From Cytophagales bacterium (lineage in GTDB: Bacteria > Bacteroidota > Bacteroidia > Cytophagales > Cyclobacteriaceae): DNA of 64,000 bases. The DNA lies in assembly GCA_017303805.1 (NCBI GenBank), contig JAFLBQ010000002.1, positions 620,001 to 684,000 of the forward strand. The letters run 5' to 3'. Positions 8,474 to 15,752 of this stretch are shown here, piece after piece. The translations under genes were made by a program, and so were the position numbers. The notes under the pieces are model-generated. The model made no database searches and was not told the origin of the DNA. It worked only from the letters and a program-made list of their open reading frames with translations. Positions within the stretch are counted from its first letter, which is position 1, and each line of letters begins with the position of its first letter.

Positions 8474-10261
8474 TTAGTCCGCCACCTGGTCGGCCAGCAT
8501 TTGTTTTTCGTACAACTCGCGGTAAGCACCCGGCTGGCGCATCAATGCTTCATGCGTGCCGCTTTCAATCACCACGCCATCGTCTAACACCAAAATCTTG
8601 TTGGCCAACTTAGCCGATGATACCCGGTGCGAAATGATGAGCGTAGTGCGGCCCTGCATGATTTTCTTCATGCTGTTCAAAATGGTGTTTTCTGTTTTGG
8701 TATCTACAGCCGAAAGCGCATCGTCTAAAATTAAGATTTTGGGTTGGCGCACTACAGCCCGCGCAATGGACACGCGTTGCTTTTGCCCTCCCGAAAGGGT
8801 AATGCCGCGCTCGCCCACGCGCGTAGCAAAGCCTTGCGGAAAGGCAATGATATTTTGATAAACATCGGCATCTTTGGCAGCGGTAATAATTTTTTCTTCT
8901 GTGGGTTGGTCCAATCCAAACCCGATGTTGTTATAAATAGTGTCGCTAAAGAGAAACACATCTTGGGGCACTACACCAATCTGGCTGCGCAAGCTATTTA
9001 AATCGTAATCGGCAATGGGGGTGTCGTCAATTTGTACAACCCCTTCGGTAACATCAAACAACCGGCTTACCAGATTGGCAACGGTAGTTTTTCCCGAGCC
9101 GGTAGTGCCTATAAGAGCCAACGACTCACCAGGGTTAATGGTAAACGAAATATTTTTTAAGGCCTTTATGCCGGTGTCAGGGTAAACAAACGTAACGTTG
9201 TTAAACTCAACTTTGCCGGCCAGTTCATGCGTTAACCCTTTAACAGAAACTATATCGGTGCGGGTTTGCAAAAACTCATTAATTCGCTTTTGCGAGGCTT
9301 CGGCTCTTTTTACCAGGCTGCTCGTCCAGCCCAGCGAAGTTACCGGCCAGGTAAGTAAGTTTACATAAATGATAAATTCGGCAATGTGACCAAACGAAAG
9401 GGTGCCGTTAATTACTTCCACACTACCGGCATACACGGTAAGCACAGTGCTTAACCCTACCAGGCCCATAATAAGCGGAAAGAACAGGGCCTGCATGCGG
9501 GTAAGTTTCAACGATTGATTTTTATAGACCTCGCTCTCCATTCCAAATTTGTGAACGGAATTTTCTTCGCGGGTAAATGACTTTAACACCCGGATGCCCG
9601 AGAATGCTTCTTGCACAAAAGTGCTTAGCCGCGATTGGCTTTTCTGAATTTGCTCGGCCCTGAGCTCAATTATATTATTTACATAAAAAATACTGATGGA
9701 CAGAAGTGGCAACGGGAGCAACGCATACCAGGTTAACTTGGGACTAATGGCAAACATCATGGGGATGAGCATGACAAACAACGTTATCAATTGCAAGCCG
9801 TACATAATGGATGGCCCCAGGTACATGCGCACGCGGCCCACATCTTCACTAATGCGGTTCATTAAATCGCCCGTGCTGTTTTTACGATAAAAACTTAGAG
9901 GCAATGTTTGGTAGTGCGCAAAAATTTCATTTTTTAAATCGTACTCAACCAGCCGGCTCATTACAATCAGGGTTTGACGCACAAAGTAGAGAAACAGGCC
10001 CCGCAGCAAGGCCATAATCAAAATGAGCACGGCATACAGCAAGATGCCTTGCGCAAACACGGCAAAGTAATTTTCCTGTAAAGCCGATTTTTCAAAAGCA
10101 TTGTAAACCCGGATGTTGTCCACCACCAGGTTAATGGAGTAGCGCACCATTTGTGCCGGCAAAATCTGAAACACGTTGCTGATGATAACAAACACCAACC
10201 CCAGAATCAGATGCCATTTATATTTGAAAAGATATTTGTTTAAGTAGCGGAGTGCCTTCAT
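8474..10261 (-). CDS. ABC exporter half-transporter, MdlA-like (ATPase + permease)
   Basis: The 595-residue protein has six N-terminal membrane helices and a C-terminal ATPase. Walker A is GTTGSGKTT (385-393) and the signature LSGGQ (489-493) is canonical. Walker B reads ILILDDALS, with Asp514 where the catalytic Glu should be. That is the signature of the catalytically impaired subunit in heterodimeric exporters (MdlA, BmrC, TM287). Together with the 5137-6909 product (intact Glu, degenerate signature), both defects would fall in the same composite ATP site, as expected for a heterodimer. The pairing is inference. The gene runs toward paralogue 2 and away from nusB. Confidence 0.9.
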   Translation of the reverse strand: MKALRYLNKYLFKYKWHLILGLVFVIISNVFQILPAQMVRYSINLVVDNIRVYNAFEKSALQENYFAVFAQGILLYAVLILIMALLRGLFLYFVRQTLIVMSRLVEYDLKNEIFAHYQTLPLSFYRKNSTGDLMNRISEDVGRVRMYLGPSIMYGLQLITLFVMLIPMMFAISPKLTWYALLPLPLLSISIFYVNNIIELRAEQIQKSQSRLSTFVQEAFSGIRVLKSFTREENSVHKFGMESEVYKNQSLKLTRMQALFFPLIMGLVGLSTVLTVYAGSVEVINGTLSFGHIAEFIIYVNLLTWPVTSLGWTSSLVKRAEASQKRINEFLQTRTDIVSVKGLTHELAGKVEFNNVTFVYPDTGIKALKNISFTINPGESLALIGTTGSGKTTVANLVSRLFDVTEGVVQIDDTPIADYDLNSLRSQIGVVPQDVFLFSDTIYNNIGFGLDQPTEEKIITAAKDADVYQNIIAFPQGFATRVGERGITLSGGQKQRVSIARAVVRQPKILILDDALSAVDTKTENTILNSMKKIMQGRTTLIISHRVSSAKLANKILVLDDGVVIESGTHEALMRQPGAYRELYEKQMLADQVAD

Positions 10262-10372
10262 CTGTCAGGTAAATGCAAACATTATCCAAAACGGGTTGTT
10301 TACCGGTTCGGTTCGCATGTTAATGCGGCAAAAGTAGGTAAACTTTGGTTTCCCTGTTTACCAGCCGTTGTG

Positions 10373-10380
10373 TACTTTTG
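10373..10380 (+). promoter_or_regulatory. Putative -7 box for nusB
   Basis: TACTTTTG fits TAnnTTTG perfectly, 24 nt before the nusB ATG. No convincing -33 element stands at 19 nt; the nearest TTTG is 25 nt upstream. Confidence 0.5.
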
Positions 10381-10404
10381 CAACCTGTAAAACGTTCTTT
10401 TGTC

Positions 10405-11532
10405 ATGCTTAACAGACGTACGCTCCGCATTAAAATTATGCAAAGCCTTTTTGCCTTTGAACAATGCAAAGAAGCCAACCACTTGCTGGCCCTCGATCTA
10501 ATCGAAGAACGTTTTCAGCCCGACCTCAATTCGATGCAACCACAGGATAAAGACCTGCTGCGCCAACAAAAAAAAATTGCCACAAAGCTTTTTGAGAAGA
10601 AGTTTAAAACAAAAGAAACCACCGAAAGCCCGGACGCCCGGATAAACGAAGCCGTAGAAGCAGCCCAGCAACTTTTTGATAAGCAGGTAAAAAAAGACCA
10701 GGCCTACCTTTCAAAAAATATTTTGGTAGAGATTGAAAAGCTTACCGACCTGTATTATCAGGTACTTACCTTATTGCCAGAGTTCGCCACGCTGGCCGCA
10801 GCCGAAAAAAAAATAGACCACTCCCGTTTTAGCAAGCAACCGTTGGTACAGGCGCTTGCCACCCATGCCGAATTAGCAGCCGCTGTTTTAAAGTCGGGAA
10901 GTTTGTGGGCCCGGCACAAGGACACCGTGCGCAGTTGGTTCAAAGAAGTAATTCGCGAAGACGAAACATACCAGGAATACCTGGTAGCAAAAAACCCAAC
11001 TGTAGATGATCAAAAGGCATTGTGCAAACACCTGGTGCGCAAACGCATTTTGGGGGCGGGCGTAATCAACGATTTTTTTGAAGCCGAAGACATTCGGTGG
11101 GCTGAAGACCGTGAGATTGTGAAGAGCCTTGTTGATAAAACCATCAAATCGTTTGATGGAACCACGGTAGTACTGCAAAAGCTTTCGCTGGATTGGGAAG
11201 ACGATAAACTGTTTGTGAATAAACTGTTTACCAGCGCCATAGAGTTAGACGAAAGCTACCGGCAACTGATAGCACAAAACACCCGCAATTGGGAGGTAGA
11301 GCGCCTGCCGCTAACAGACCGGGTAATTCTTGAAATGGCCCTTGCCGAAATGTTAAGTTTCCCGAACATTCCCGTAAAGGTTACCATTAACGAATACATT
11401 GAGCTTACTAAAGAATACAGCACACCCAAAAGCCGGCAGTTTATAAATGGCATTTTAGACGTAATTTCAAAAACAATGAAAGAATCGGGTGCGATAAAGA
11501 AAAGCGGCCGCGGGTTGATTGATAACAAGTAG
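10405..11532 (+). CDS. nusB: NusB-type transcription antitermination factor, long form
   Basis: NusB binds boxA RNA with S10 and supports rRNA antitermination. This protein has 375 residues, against about 140 for E. coli NusB. The start MLNRRTLRIKIMQSLFAFEQ is itself NusB-like. A long helical, charged insertion follows, and the NusB core is in the last ~130 residues (LFTSAIELDESYRQLI, NWEVERLPLTDRVILEMALAE, VTINEYIELTKEYSTPKSRQ, FINGILD). Long NusB proteins are common in Bacteroidota. I place the start at 10405, just after the -7 box. It heads a run of co-directional genes that reaches coaE. Confidence 0.9.
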   Translation: MLNRRTLRIKIMQSLFAFEQCKEANHLLALDLIEERFQPDLNSMQPQDKDLLRQQKKIATKLFEKKFKTKETTESPDARINEAVEAAQQLFDKQVKKDQAYLSKNILVEIEKLTDLYYQVLTLLPEFATLAAAEKKIDHSRFSKQPLVQALATHAELAAAVLKSGSLWARHKDTVRSWFKEVIREDETYQEYLVAKNPTVDDQKALCKHLVRKRILGAGVINDFFEAEDIRWAEDREIVKSLVDKTIKSFDGTTVVLQKLSLDWEDDKLFVNKLFTSAIELDESYRQLIAQNTRNWEVERLPLTDRVILEMALAEMLSFPNIPVKVTINEYIELTKEYSTPKSRQFINGILDVISKTMKESGAIKKSGRGLIDNK

Positions 11533-11535
11533 TCG

Positions 11536-11565
11536 TTGAAAAACGAACGGTAAATTTTATCTTTA
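11536..11565 (+). promoter_or_regulatory. Promoter of the YtxH-like gene
   Basis: TTG (11536-11538) and TATCTTTA (11558-11565, 7 of 8 matches to TAnnTTTG) are separated by exactly 19 nt. The start codon is 20 nt downstream. Confidence 0.55.
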
Positions 11566-11585
11566 CAGTCCCTAAAACAATAACT

Positions 11586-11894
11586 ATGGGCAAAAAAGGA
11601 AGTAATGCATTAATGGCATTTTTAGCCGGGGCGGCAGCAGGGGCAATTTTGGGCATTTTGTATGCTCCCGATAAGGGATCTAACACCAGAGAAAAACTTT
11701 CATTTCAGTTAGATAAGTACAAGAAAATGCTGGAAGAGCTTTTGGCAGATATTGTTTCGGGCAAAGAAACACCCCTTACTACCGAGGCAAAATCGCAGGG
11801 CCAGAAGGTGGTAAGCGAAGCCAAAGACAAAGCACAACGCTTGCTGGAAGATGTGGACGATTTGCTTGAACAATTGCGGGGCAAGAACAGTTAA
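11586..11894 (+). CDS. YtxH domain-containing small membrane-anchored protein
   Basis: The 102-residue protein has a glycine/alanine-rich N-terminal helix (FLAGAAAGAILGILYAPDKG) typical of YtxH (general stress family). An amphipathic, charged helical tail follows, with heptad-like spacing (QLDKYKKMLEELLADI, AQRLLEDVDDLLEQL). It is probably a membrane-associated coiled-coil protein. The family is associated with stress or envelope functions, but its molecular role is not established. It has its own promoter and lies between nusB and a DUF1573 lipoprotein. Confidence 0.8.
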   Translation: MGKKGSNALMAFLAGAAAGAILGILYAPDKGSNTREKLSFQLDKYKKMLEELLADIVSGKETPLTTEAKSQGQKVVSEAKDKAQRLLEDVDDLLEQLRGKNS

Positions 11895-11942
11895 CAAAAT
11901 GTTAATCTGCCCGTAAAACAACCCAACGCATACAGAAGCATT

Positions 11943-11950
11943 TAATTTTG
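11943..11950 (+). promoter_or_regulatory. Putative -7 box for the DUF1573 gene
   Basis: TAATTTTG matches TAnnTTTG perfectly, 31 nt before the ATG at 11982. No TTG is found at the expected -33 distance. Confidence 0.45.
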
Positions 11951-11981
11951 AACCTGAAAAGAGAAACCTAACGAAAGAACT

Positions 11982-12521
11982 ATGAAAATAACATGGAGAG
12001 TACTAACAGCGCTTACCTTGGTGGTGGTGCTGATGAGTTGCAACGATAAGGCTGCCGAGAAAAAGATTGCCGAGTTGGAAAGTCGCCTCGCACAGATAGA
12101 AGGCAATAAAGGCAACGCCTCGCCAACAATTACACCCAGCGAAACTCAGGCTGTGCAAGAAGAAAAACCCGAAGGGCCGCTGCCGGTAGCACAGTTTGAA
12201 AAAATTGAACATGATTTTGGCACTATTAACGAAGGCCAGAAAGTTACTTACGTGTATAAAGTTAAAAACACGGGCGAAGCTCCGCTGATTATTCAAAGCG
12301 CACAGCCTTCTTGTGGTTGCACCGTGCCTACATGGTCGCAAGAACCAATTCCGGTTGGAGGCACTGGCCAAATTACGGCCGAGTTTGATAGCAGCGGCAA
12401 GCCGGGTATCAACAACAAAACCATTACCGTTACAGCCAACACCTGGCCTAAAGTAACTACCCTGCGCTTTAAAGCGATGGTTACCCCTAAGCCCGATGGC
12501 GCCAACGGCCCGGTTAAATAA
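11982..12521 (+). CDS. DUF1573 lipoprotein
   Basis: The 179-residue protein has a lipoprotein signal with a lipobox ending at Cys (LVVVLMSCND). A short coiled-coil follows (AAEKKIAELESRLAQIEG), then a Thr/Pro/Glu-rich linker. The C-terminal DUF1573 Ig-like domain carries FDFGTI-type signals (HDFGTINEGQ, VKNTGEAPLII, PSCGCTVPTWS, ITAEFDSSGKPG). The SCGC motif is diagnostic for the family. It should be anchored in a membrane and face the periplasm or surface. Function is not known. It is followed by an intrinsic terminator. Confidence 0.88.
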   Translation: MKITWRVLTALTLVVVLMSCNDKAAEKKIAELESRLAQIEGNKGNASPTITPSETQAVQEEKPEGPLPVAQFEKIEHDFGTINEGQKVTYVYKVKNTGEAPLIIQSAQPSCGCTVPTWSQEPIPVGGTGQITAEFDSSGKPGINNKTITVTANTWPKVTTLRFKAMVTPKPDGANGPVK

Positions 12522-12546
12522 GGTAACTTATACGTAATACGAATTG

Positions 12547-12580
12547 CATCCCAGGCCAATGGTTTGGGATGTTTCTTTTA
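12547..12580 (+). terminator. Terminator of the DUF1573 gene
   Basis: A 7-bp perfect stem CATCCCA (12547-12553) / TGGGATG (12565-12571) is followed by TTTCTTTTA. The 3' arm overlaps the -33 element of the yajC promoter. Confidence 0.65.
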
Positions 12581-12593
12581 ATGGGTAACTTAG
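12563..12593 (+). promoter_or_regulatory. Promoter of yajC
   Basis: TTTG (12563-12566), a 19-nt spacer and TAACTTAG (12586-12593, 7 of 8 matches) form a good Bacteroidota promoter 18 nt before the yajC ATG. The -33 element is embedded in the preceding terminator. Confidence 0.55.
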
Positions 12594-12611
12594 CGGCCCA
12601 AATTTTATATT

Positions 12612-12938
12612 ATGATTTACTCGATTCTTTTGCAGACACAAACACCCTCTGGCAGCGCAATTGGCCCACAGCTTTTGTTCATGGTAGCCATTATTGCGGT
12701 ATTCTATTTTTTTATGATTCGCCCGCAGCAGAAAAAAGCGAAAGACCAAAAGAAGTTTACCGAAGAAATTAAGAAGGGCGACTATGTAGTTACCATTGGT
12801 GGATTGCATGGCCGGATAGCCGAAATAGAAGACGATACTTTTATCATAGAAGTAGAGCGCGGTGCCCGGCTTAAATACTCCAAGTCTTCCATTTCTATGG
12901 AATCAACAAAGACGGCCGCGGGCAAGAAGCAAGCCTAA
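12612..12938 (+). CDS. yajC: Sec translocon accessory protein YajC
   Basis: The 108-residue protein has a single membrane helix (LLFMVAIIAVFYFFMIRP) followed by the YajC hallmark RPQQKKAKDQKKF. The cytoplasmic domain reads KKGDYVVTIGGLHGRI. YajC associates with SecDF-YidC and aids Sec-dependent translocation. The length is usual. Downstream at 30 bp is a YbbR-domain gene and then coaE, an order often seen in Bacteroidota. Confidence 0.93.
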   Translation: MIYSILLQTQTPSGSAIGPQLLFMVAIIAVFYFFMIRPQQKKAKDQKKFTEEIKKGDYVVTIGGLHGRIAEIEDDTFIIEVERGARLKYSKSSISMESTKTAAGKKQA

Positions 12939-12968
12939 GCTGTTCTTTTAATTATCTAATCCGGGTGT

Positions 12969-13916
12969 ATGAATGCGGTAAAGCTTTTAATAAACCTATT
13001 TCGATTTAACCGGACAAACTGGAAGGCGGTATCGCTGTGTTTTCTGGCAGCAGCCGTCTTCTGGCTTTTTAATGCGTTCAATAAGAACTACGCAACCGAA
13101 ATCCGGTTTCCGCTCCACATAGAGTACAACCAAAGCAGATTTGTTCCCATTGCCACTTTGCCTACAGAGCTAAAGTTGAATGTAAGCGGCAATGGGTGGG
13201 ATTTATTTCGAAAATCGCTGGGCTTGCGGTTGCCCGAGCTAACCATTAACCTGGAGCGGCCACTGGAAGTAAAACGGATTGCCGGCACTGCATTGCCGCC
13301 CTTGTTGGCGGCTCAGCTAAATGGCCTTACCATTAATCATGTAGTTACCGATACGTTGCGCCTGCTCTTTGATGAGCAGGACGTGCACACGTTTGGCCTG
13401 AAAGCAGACCTGAGCGAGGTTTGGTTCCGCGATGGGTTTGGCATCACAAGCCCGGTTACGTTTACACCCGACTCGGTTAAAATTGAAGGAGCCCGCAGCG
13501 TGCTGCATCGCATGCCCGAAAAAATTCTGATTAAACTACCGCGACTCATGTTAGATGAGAGCTACAACCATTCGGTAGAAATTGTAGTGGATGACGCAGT
13601 AACCACCCGCATAGATCCACCCCGGGTGCAGGTTCAATTTGAAGTGGGGTTACTAGAAACTGTTGGCCTTCGGTTGCCAATCGAAATTTTGAATAAACCA
13701 GAACGCGTAAAATCGCTAAAGGCAGACAGCGCTACGGTTTGGGTACGGTTGCCGGCAGCGCAGCAGGCCCGGCTGCAGCAGCAACTCAGGCAACTTCGGG
13801 TGCAAGTAGATTTAAAAGCGAAACCGGCAGGTGCCCATCGCCTGCTGCCAAAAATATCACCCCTGCCCTCAGGGGTTGAGCTGATAAGAATAGATTCGGT
13901 AGAAGTAAAATTTTAA
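12969..13916 (+). CDS. YbbR-like domain protein (CdaR-related)
   Basis: The 315-residue protein has a short cytoplasmic start and one membrane helix (about 21-37, WKAVSLCFLAAAVFWLF). Several extracytoplasmic YbbR-type beta-domains follow (EIRFPLHIEYN, VKIEGARSVLHRMPEKI, SLKADSATVWVRLPAAQ). In Firmicutes a YbbR protein (CdaR) modulates the diadenylate cyclase CdaA; whether this one does so cannot be inferred here, since no cyclase gene is adjacent. It is 8 bp upstream of coaE and probably co-transcribed with it. Confidence 0.78.
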   Translation: MNAVKLLINLFRFNRTNWKAVSLCFLAAAVFWLFNAFNKNYATEIRFPLHIEYNQSRFVPIATLPTELKLNVSGNGWDLFRKSLGLRLPELTINLERPLEVKRIAGTALPPLLAAQLNGLTINHVVTDTLRLLFDEQDVHTFGLKADLSEVWFRDGFGITSPVTFTPDSVKIEGARSVLHRMPEKILIKLPRLMLDESYNHSVEIVVDDAVTTRIDPPRVQVQFEVGLLETVGLRLPIEILNKPERVKSLKADSATVWVRLPAAQQARLQQQLRQLRVQVDLKAKPAGAHRLLPKISPLPSGVELIRIDSVEVKF

Positions 13917-13924
13917 CTTCTATT

Positions 13925-14527
13925 ATGAAACCCCTGCAAGTTGGTATTACCGGTGGCATTGGTTCTGGCAAAAGCCTGGTATGTAAAATCTTTAACGCAT
14001 TGGGTGTGCCCAGTTACGATGCAGACAGCCGAGCGAAAAGTGTTATGACCACTGACGGAATATTAGTCGAGCAAATCAAGAAAGAATTCGGAACATTGTC
14101 GTACGATGCCTCGGGTGTGCCGGATCGTAAGTACTTAGCTGCTGCGGTTTTTAATAACCCTCAAAAGCTGGCTAAACTAAATGAGTTGGTGCATCCGCGT
14201 GTAGTACTAGATTATGCGCAGTGGCTCGGTAGTCAGGCAAATGTTAAATATGTGTTAAAAGAAGCGGCCTTGTTAGTAGAGTCTGGATCATATAAAGAAT
14301 TAGACTACCTGGTGCTTGTTTCGGCTTCAGTCGAAACAAGAATTGCCAGAGTGCTGGGTCGTGATGCGCACCGTACACGGCAAGATGTAGAGGCCATCAT
14401 CACCAACCAATCCACCGAAGAAACGAAATTACAACAAGCGGATTTTGTAATTCACAACAATAACGATACGCTACTTATTCCGCAGGTTGTGGCATTGCAC
14501 CAAAAGTTTAGCGCGCTGCCCCACTAA
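13925..14527 (+). CDS. coaE: Dephospho-CoA kinase CoaE
   Basis: The 200-residue enzyme phosphorylates the 3'-OH of dephospho-CoA, the last step of CoA synthesis. The P-loop GITGGIGSGKS lies at residues 7-17, followed by YDADSRAKSVM, HPRVVLDYAQW, KEAALLVESGSYKELD and an arginine-rich lid (RIARVLGRDAHRTRQDVEAI). Length is normal for the family. The 144 bp that follow hold no convincing gene. Confidence 0.95.
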   Translation: MKPLQVGITGGIGSGKSLVCKIFNALGVPSYDADSRAKSVMTTDGILVEQIKKEFGTLSYDASGVPDRKYLAAAVFNNPQKLAKLNELVHPRVVLDYAQWLGSQANVKYVLKEAALLVESGSYKELDYLVLVSASVETRIARVLGRDAHRTRQDVEAIITNQSTEETKLQQADFVIHNNNDTLLIPQVVALHQKFSALPH

Positions 14528-14671
14528 TTGTTTTCGAACCGTACTGCCAGTCAACTCCACTTACTATAAAATGCGCTCCTGTAAATCTCACCGCCAAAAA
14601 AATCGCTCTGCACACGTGCTTTCTGGTTGTGGACCACTGGCAACCGAACTAAAAAGATATATCCCTAAAAA

Positions 14672-15730
14672 ATGAAAAAGAGAATTGTTACCGTTGCAGT
14701 AGTTGCGGTTGTTATATTTCTATTGGCCTTGCCTAAACTGGGTTGGTTTAAAGCCAAGCAAGAACAGTTGCCCGGTGCAACTGGCCCTGGTAAGTTGCAG
14801 GTAAATGCATTGGTAGTAAAGCCTCGCCTGTTAGATAATAAGTTAAATGTTACCGGCTCGGTGCTCCCCAACGAATCGCTGGAATTGCGCAGCGAAGTAT
14901 CTGGCAAAATTGTACGCATTACCTTTAGCGAAGGTAAGCCCGTGCGCAAAGGCGACCTGCTGGTTCAAACGGAAGACGATGAGATTGAAGCGCAACTGGA
15001 GAAGCAGCGCTACAACCGCAAGTTGAATGAAGACAATGAATTTCGCCAACGTAAGCTTTTAGAAAAAGATGCTATTAGCCAGGAGGAATATGACAACGCC
15101 CTTAACCGCCTTAACACTACAGTAGCCGATGTGCGCCTGCTCGAAGCCCAACTCAATAAGACCCGCATCCGCGCTCCGTTCGATGGCATTGTGGGGTTAC
15201 GGTTTGTAAGCGAAGGCGCATACATTTCGCCCGCTACCGTTATTGCTACGCTTTACAACATCTCACCGGCCAAAATAGAGTTTGCTGTGCCGGGCCGGTA
15301 CAGCACCCAGGTGGCTATCGGAAAAAAAATCAGGTTTACCATCGAAAGCGACTCGCGGGTATTTGATGGCGAAGTATATGCCATCGAGCCGCGCATCGAT
15401 CCGGATACCCGCACATTAAAAATCAGAGCCTTGGCCGATAATAAAAGTGGCCGGCTGCTACCGGGCCAGTTTGTAAAAGTTGAATTGATTTTAGAGTCCA
15501 TATCCAATGCCTTGCTGGTGCCTACCGAGGCAGTAATTCCGGAGCAGGCCGGTAAGAAAGTGTTTGTAGTGCGCAATGGCAAAGCCCAGGAAACCCCCAT
15601 CGAAACGGGCATCCGCACCGATGTGGCCCTGGAAGTTCTTTCCGGATTGCACCCGGGCGATACCGTTTTAACCACCGGCATTTTGCAATTGCGCAATGGT
15701 ATTGATGTTCAGGTTTCGAAATTGGATTAA
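14672..15730 (+). CDS. RND efflux periplasmic adaptor (MFP)
   Basis: The 352-residue protein has an N-terminal membrane or signal segment (about 4-21). It then shows the adaptor order: a lipoyl half (LRSEVSGKIVRITFSEGKPV), an alpha-hairpin (about 105-150, QLEKQRYNRKLNEDNEFRQR and onward), a second lipoyl half (TRIRAPFDGIVG), a beta-barrel (GKKIRFTIESDSRVF) and a membrane-proximal domain. It bridges the inner-membrane pump to the outer-membrane channel. It is the first gene of a three-gene operon (gaps 22 and 9 bp). Confidence 0.94.
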   Translation: MKKRIVTVAVVAVVIFLLALPKLGWFKAKQEQLPGATGPGKLQVNALVVKPRLLDNKLNVTGSVLPNESLELRSEVSGKIVRITFSEGKPVRKGDLLVQTEDDEIEAQLEKQRYNRKLNEDNEFRQRKLLEKDAISQEEYDNALNRLNTTVADVRLLEAQLNKTRIRAPFDGIVGLRFVSEGAYISPATVIATLYNISPAKIEFAVPGRYSTQVAIGKKIRFTIESDSRVFDGEVYAIEPRIDPDTRTLKIRALADNKSGRLLPGQFVKVELILESISNALLVPTEAVIPEQAGKKVFVVRNGKAQETPIETGIRTDVALEVLSGLHPGDTVLTTGILQLRNGIDVQVSKLD

Positions 15731-15752
15731 GTAACCCTTTAACGCAAAGCGT

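Noticed and set aside
14528-14671. Small gene or RNA between coaE and the efflux operon
   Set aside because: A short frame runs into the adaptor gene start, but it has no family character or promoter, and no stable RNA fold was evident.
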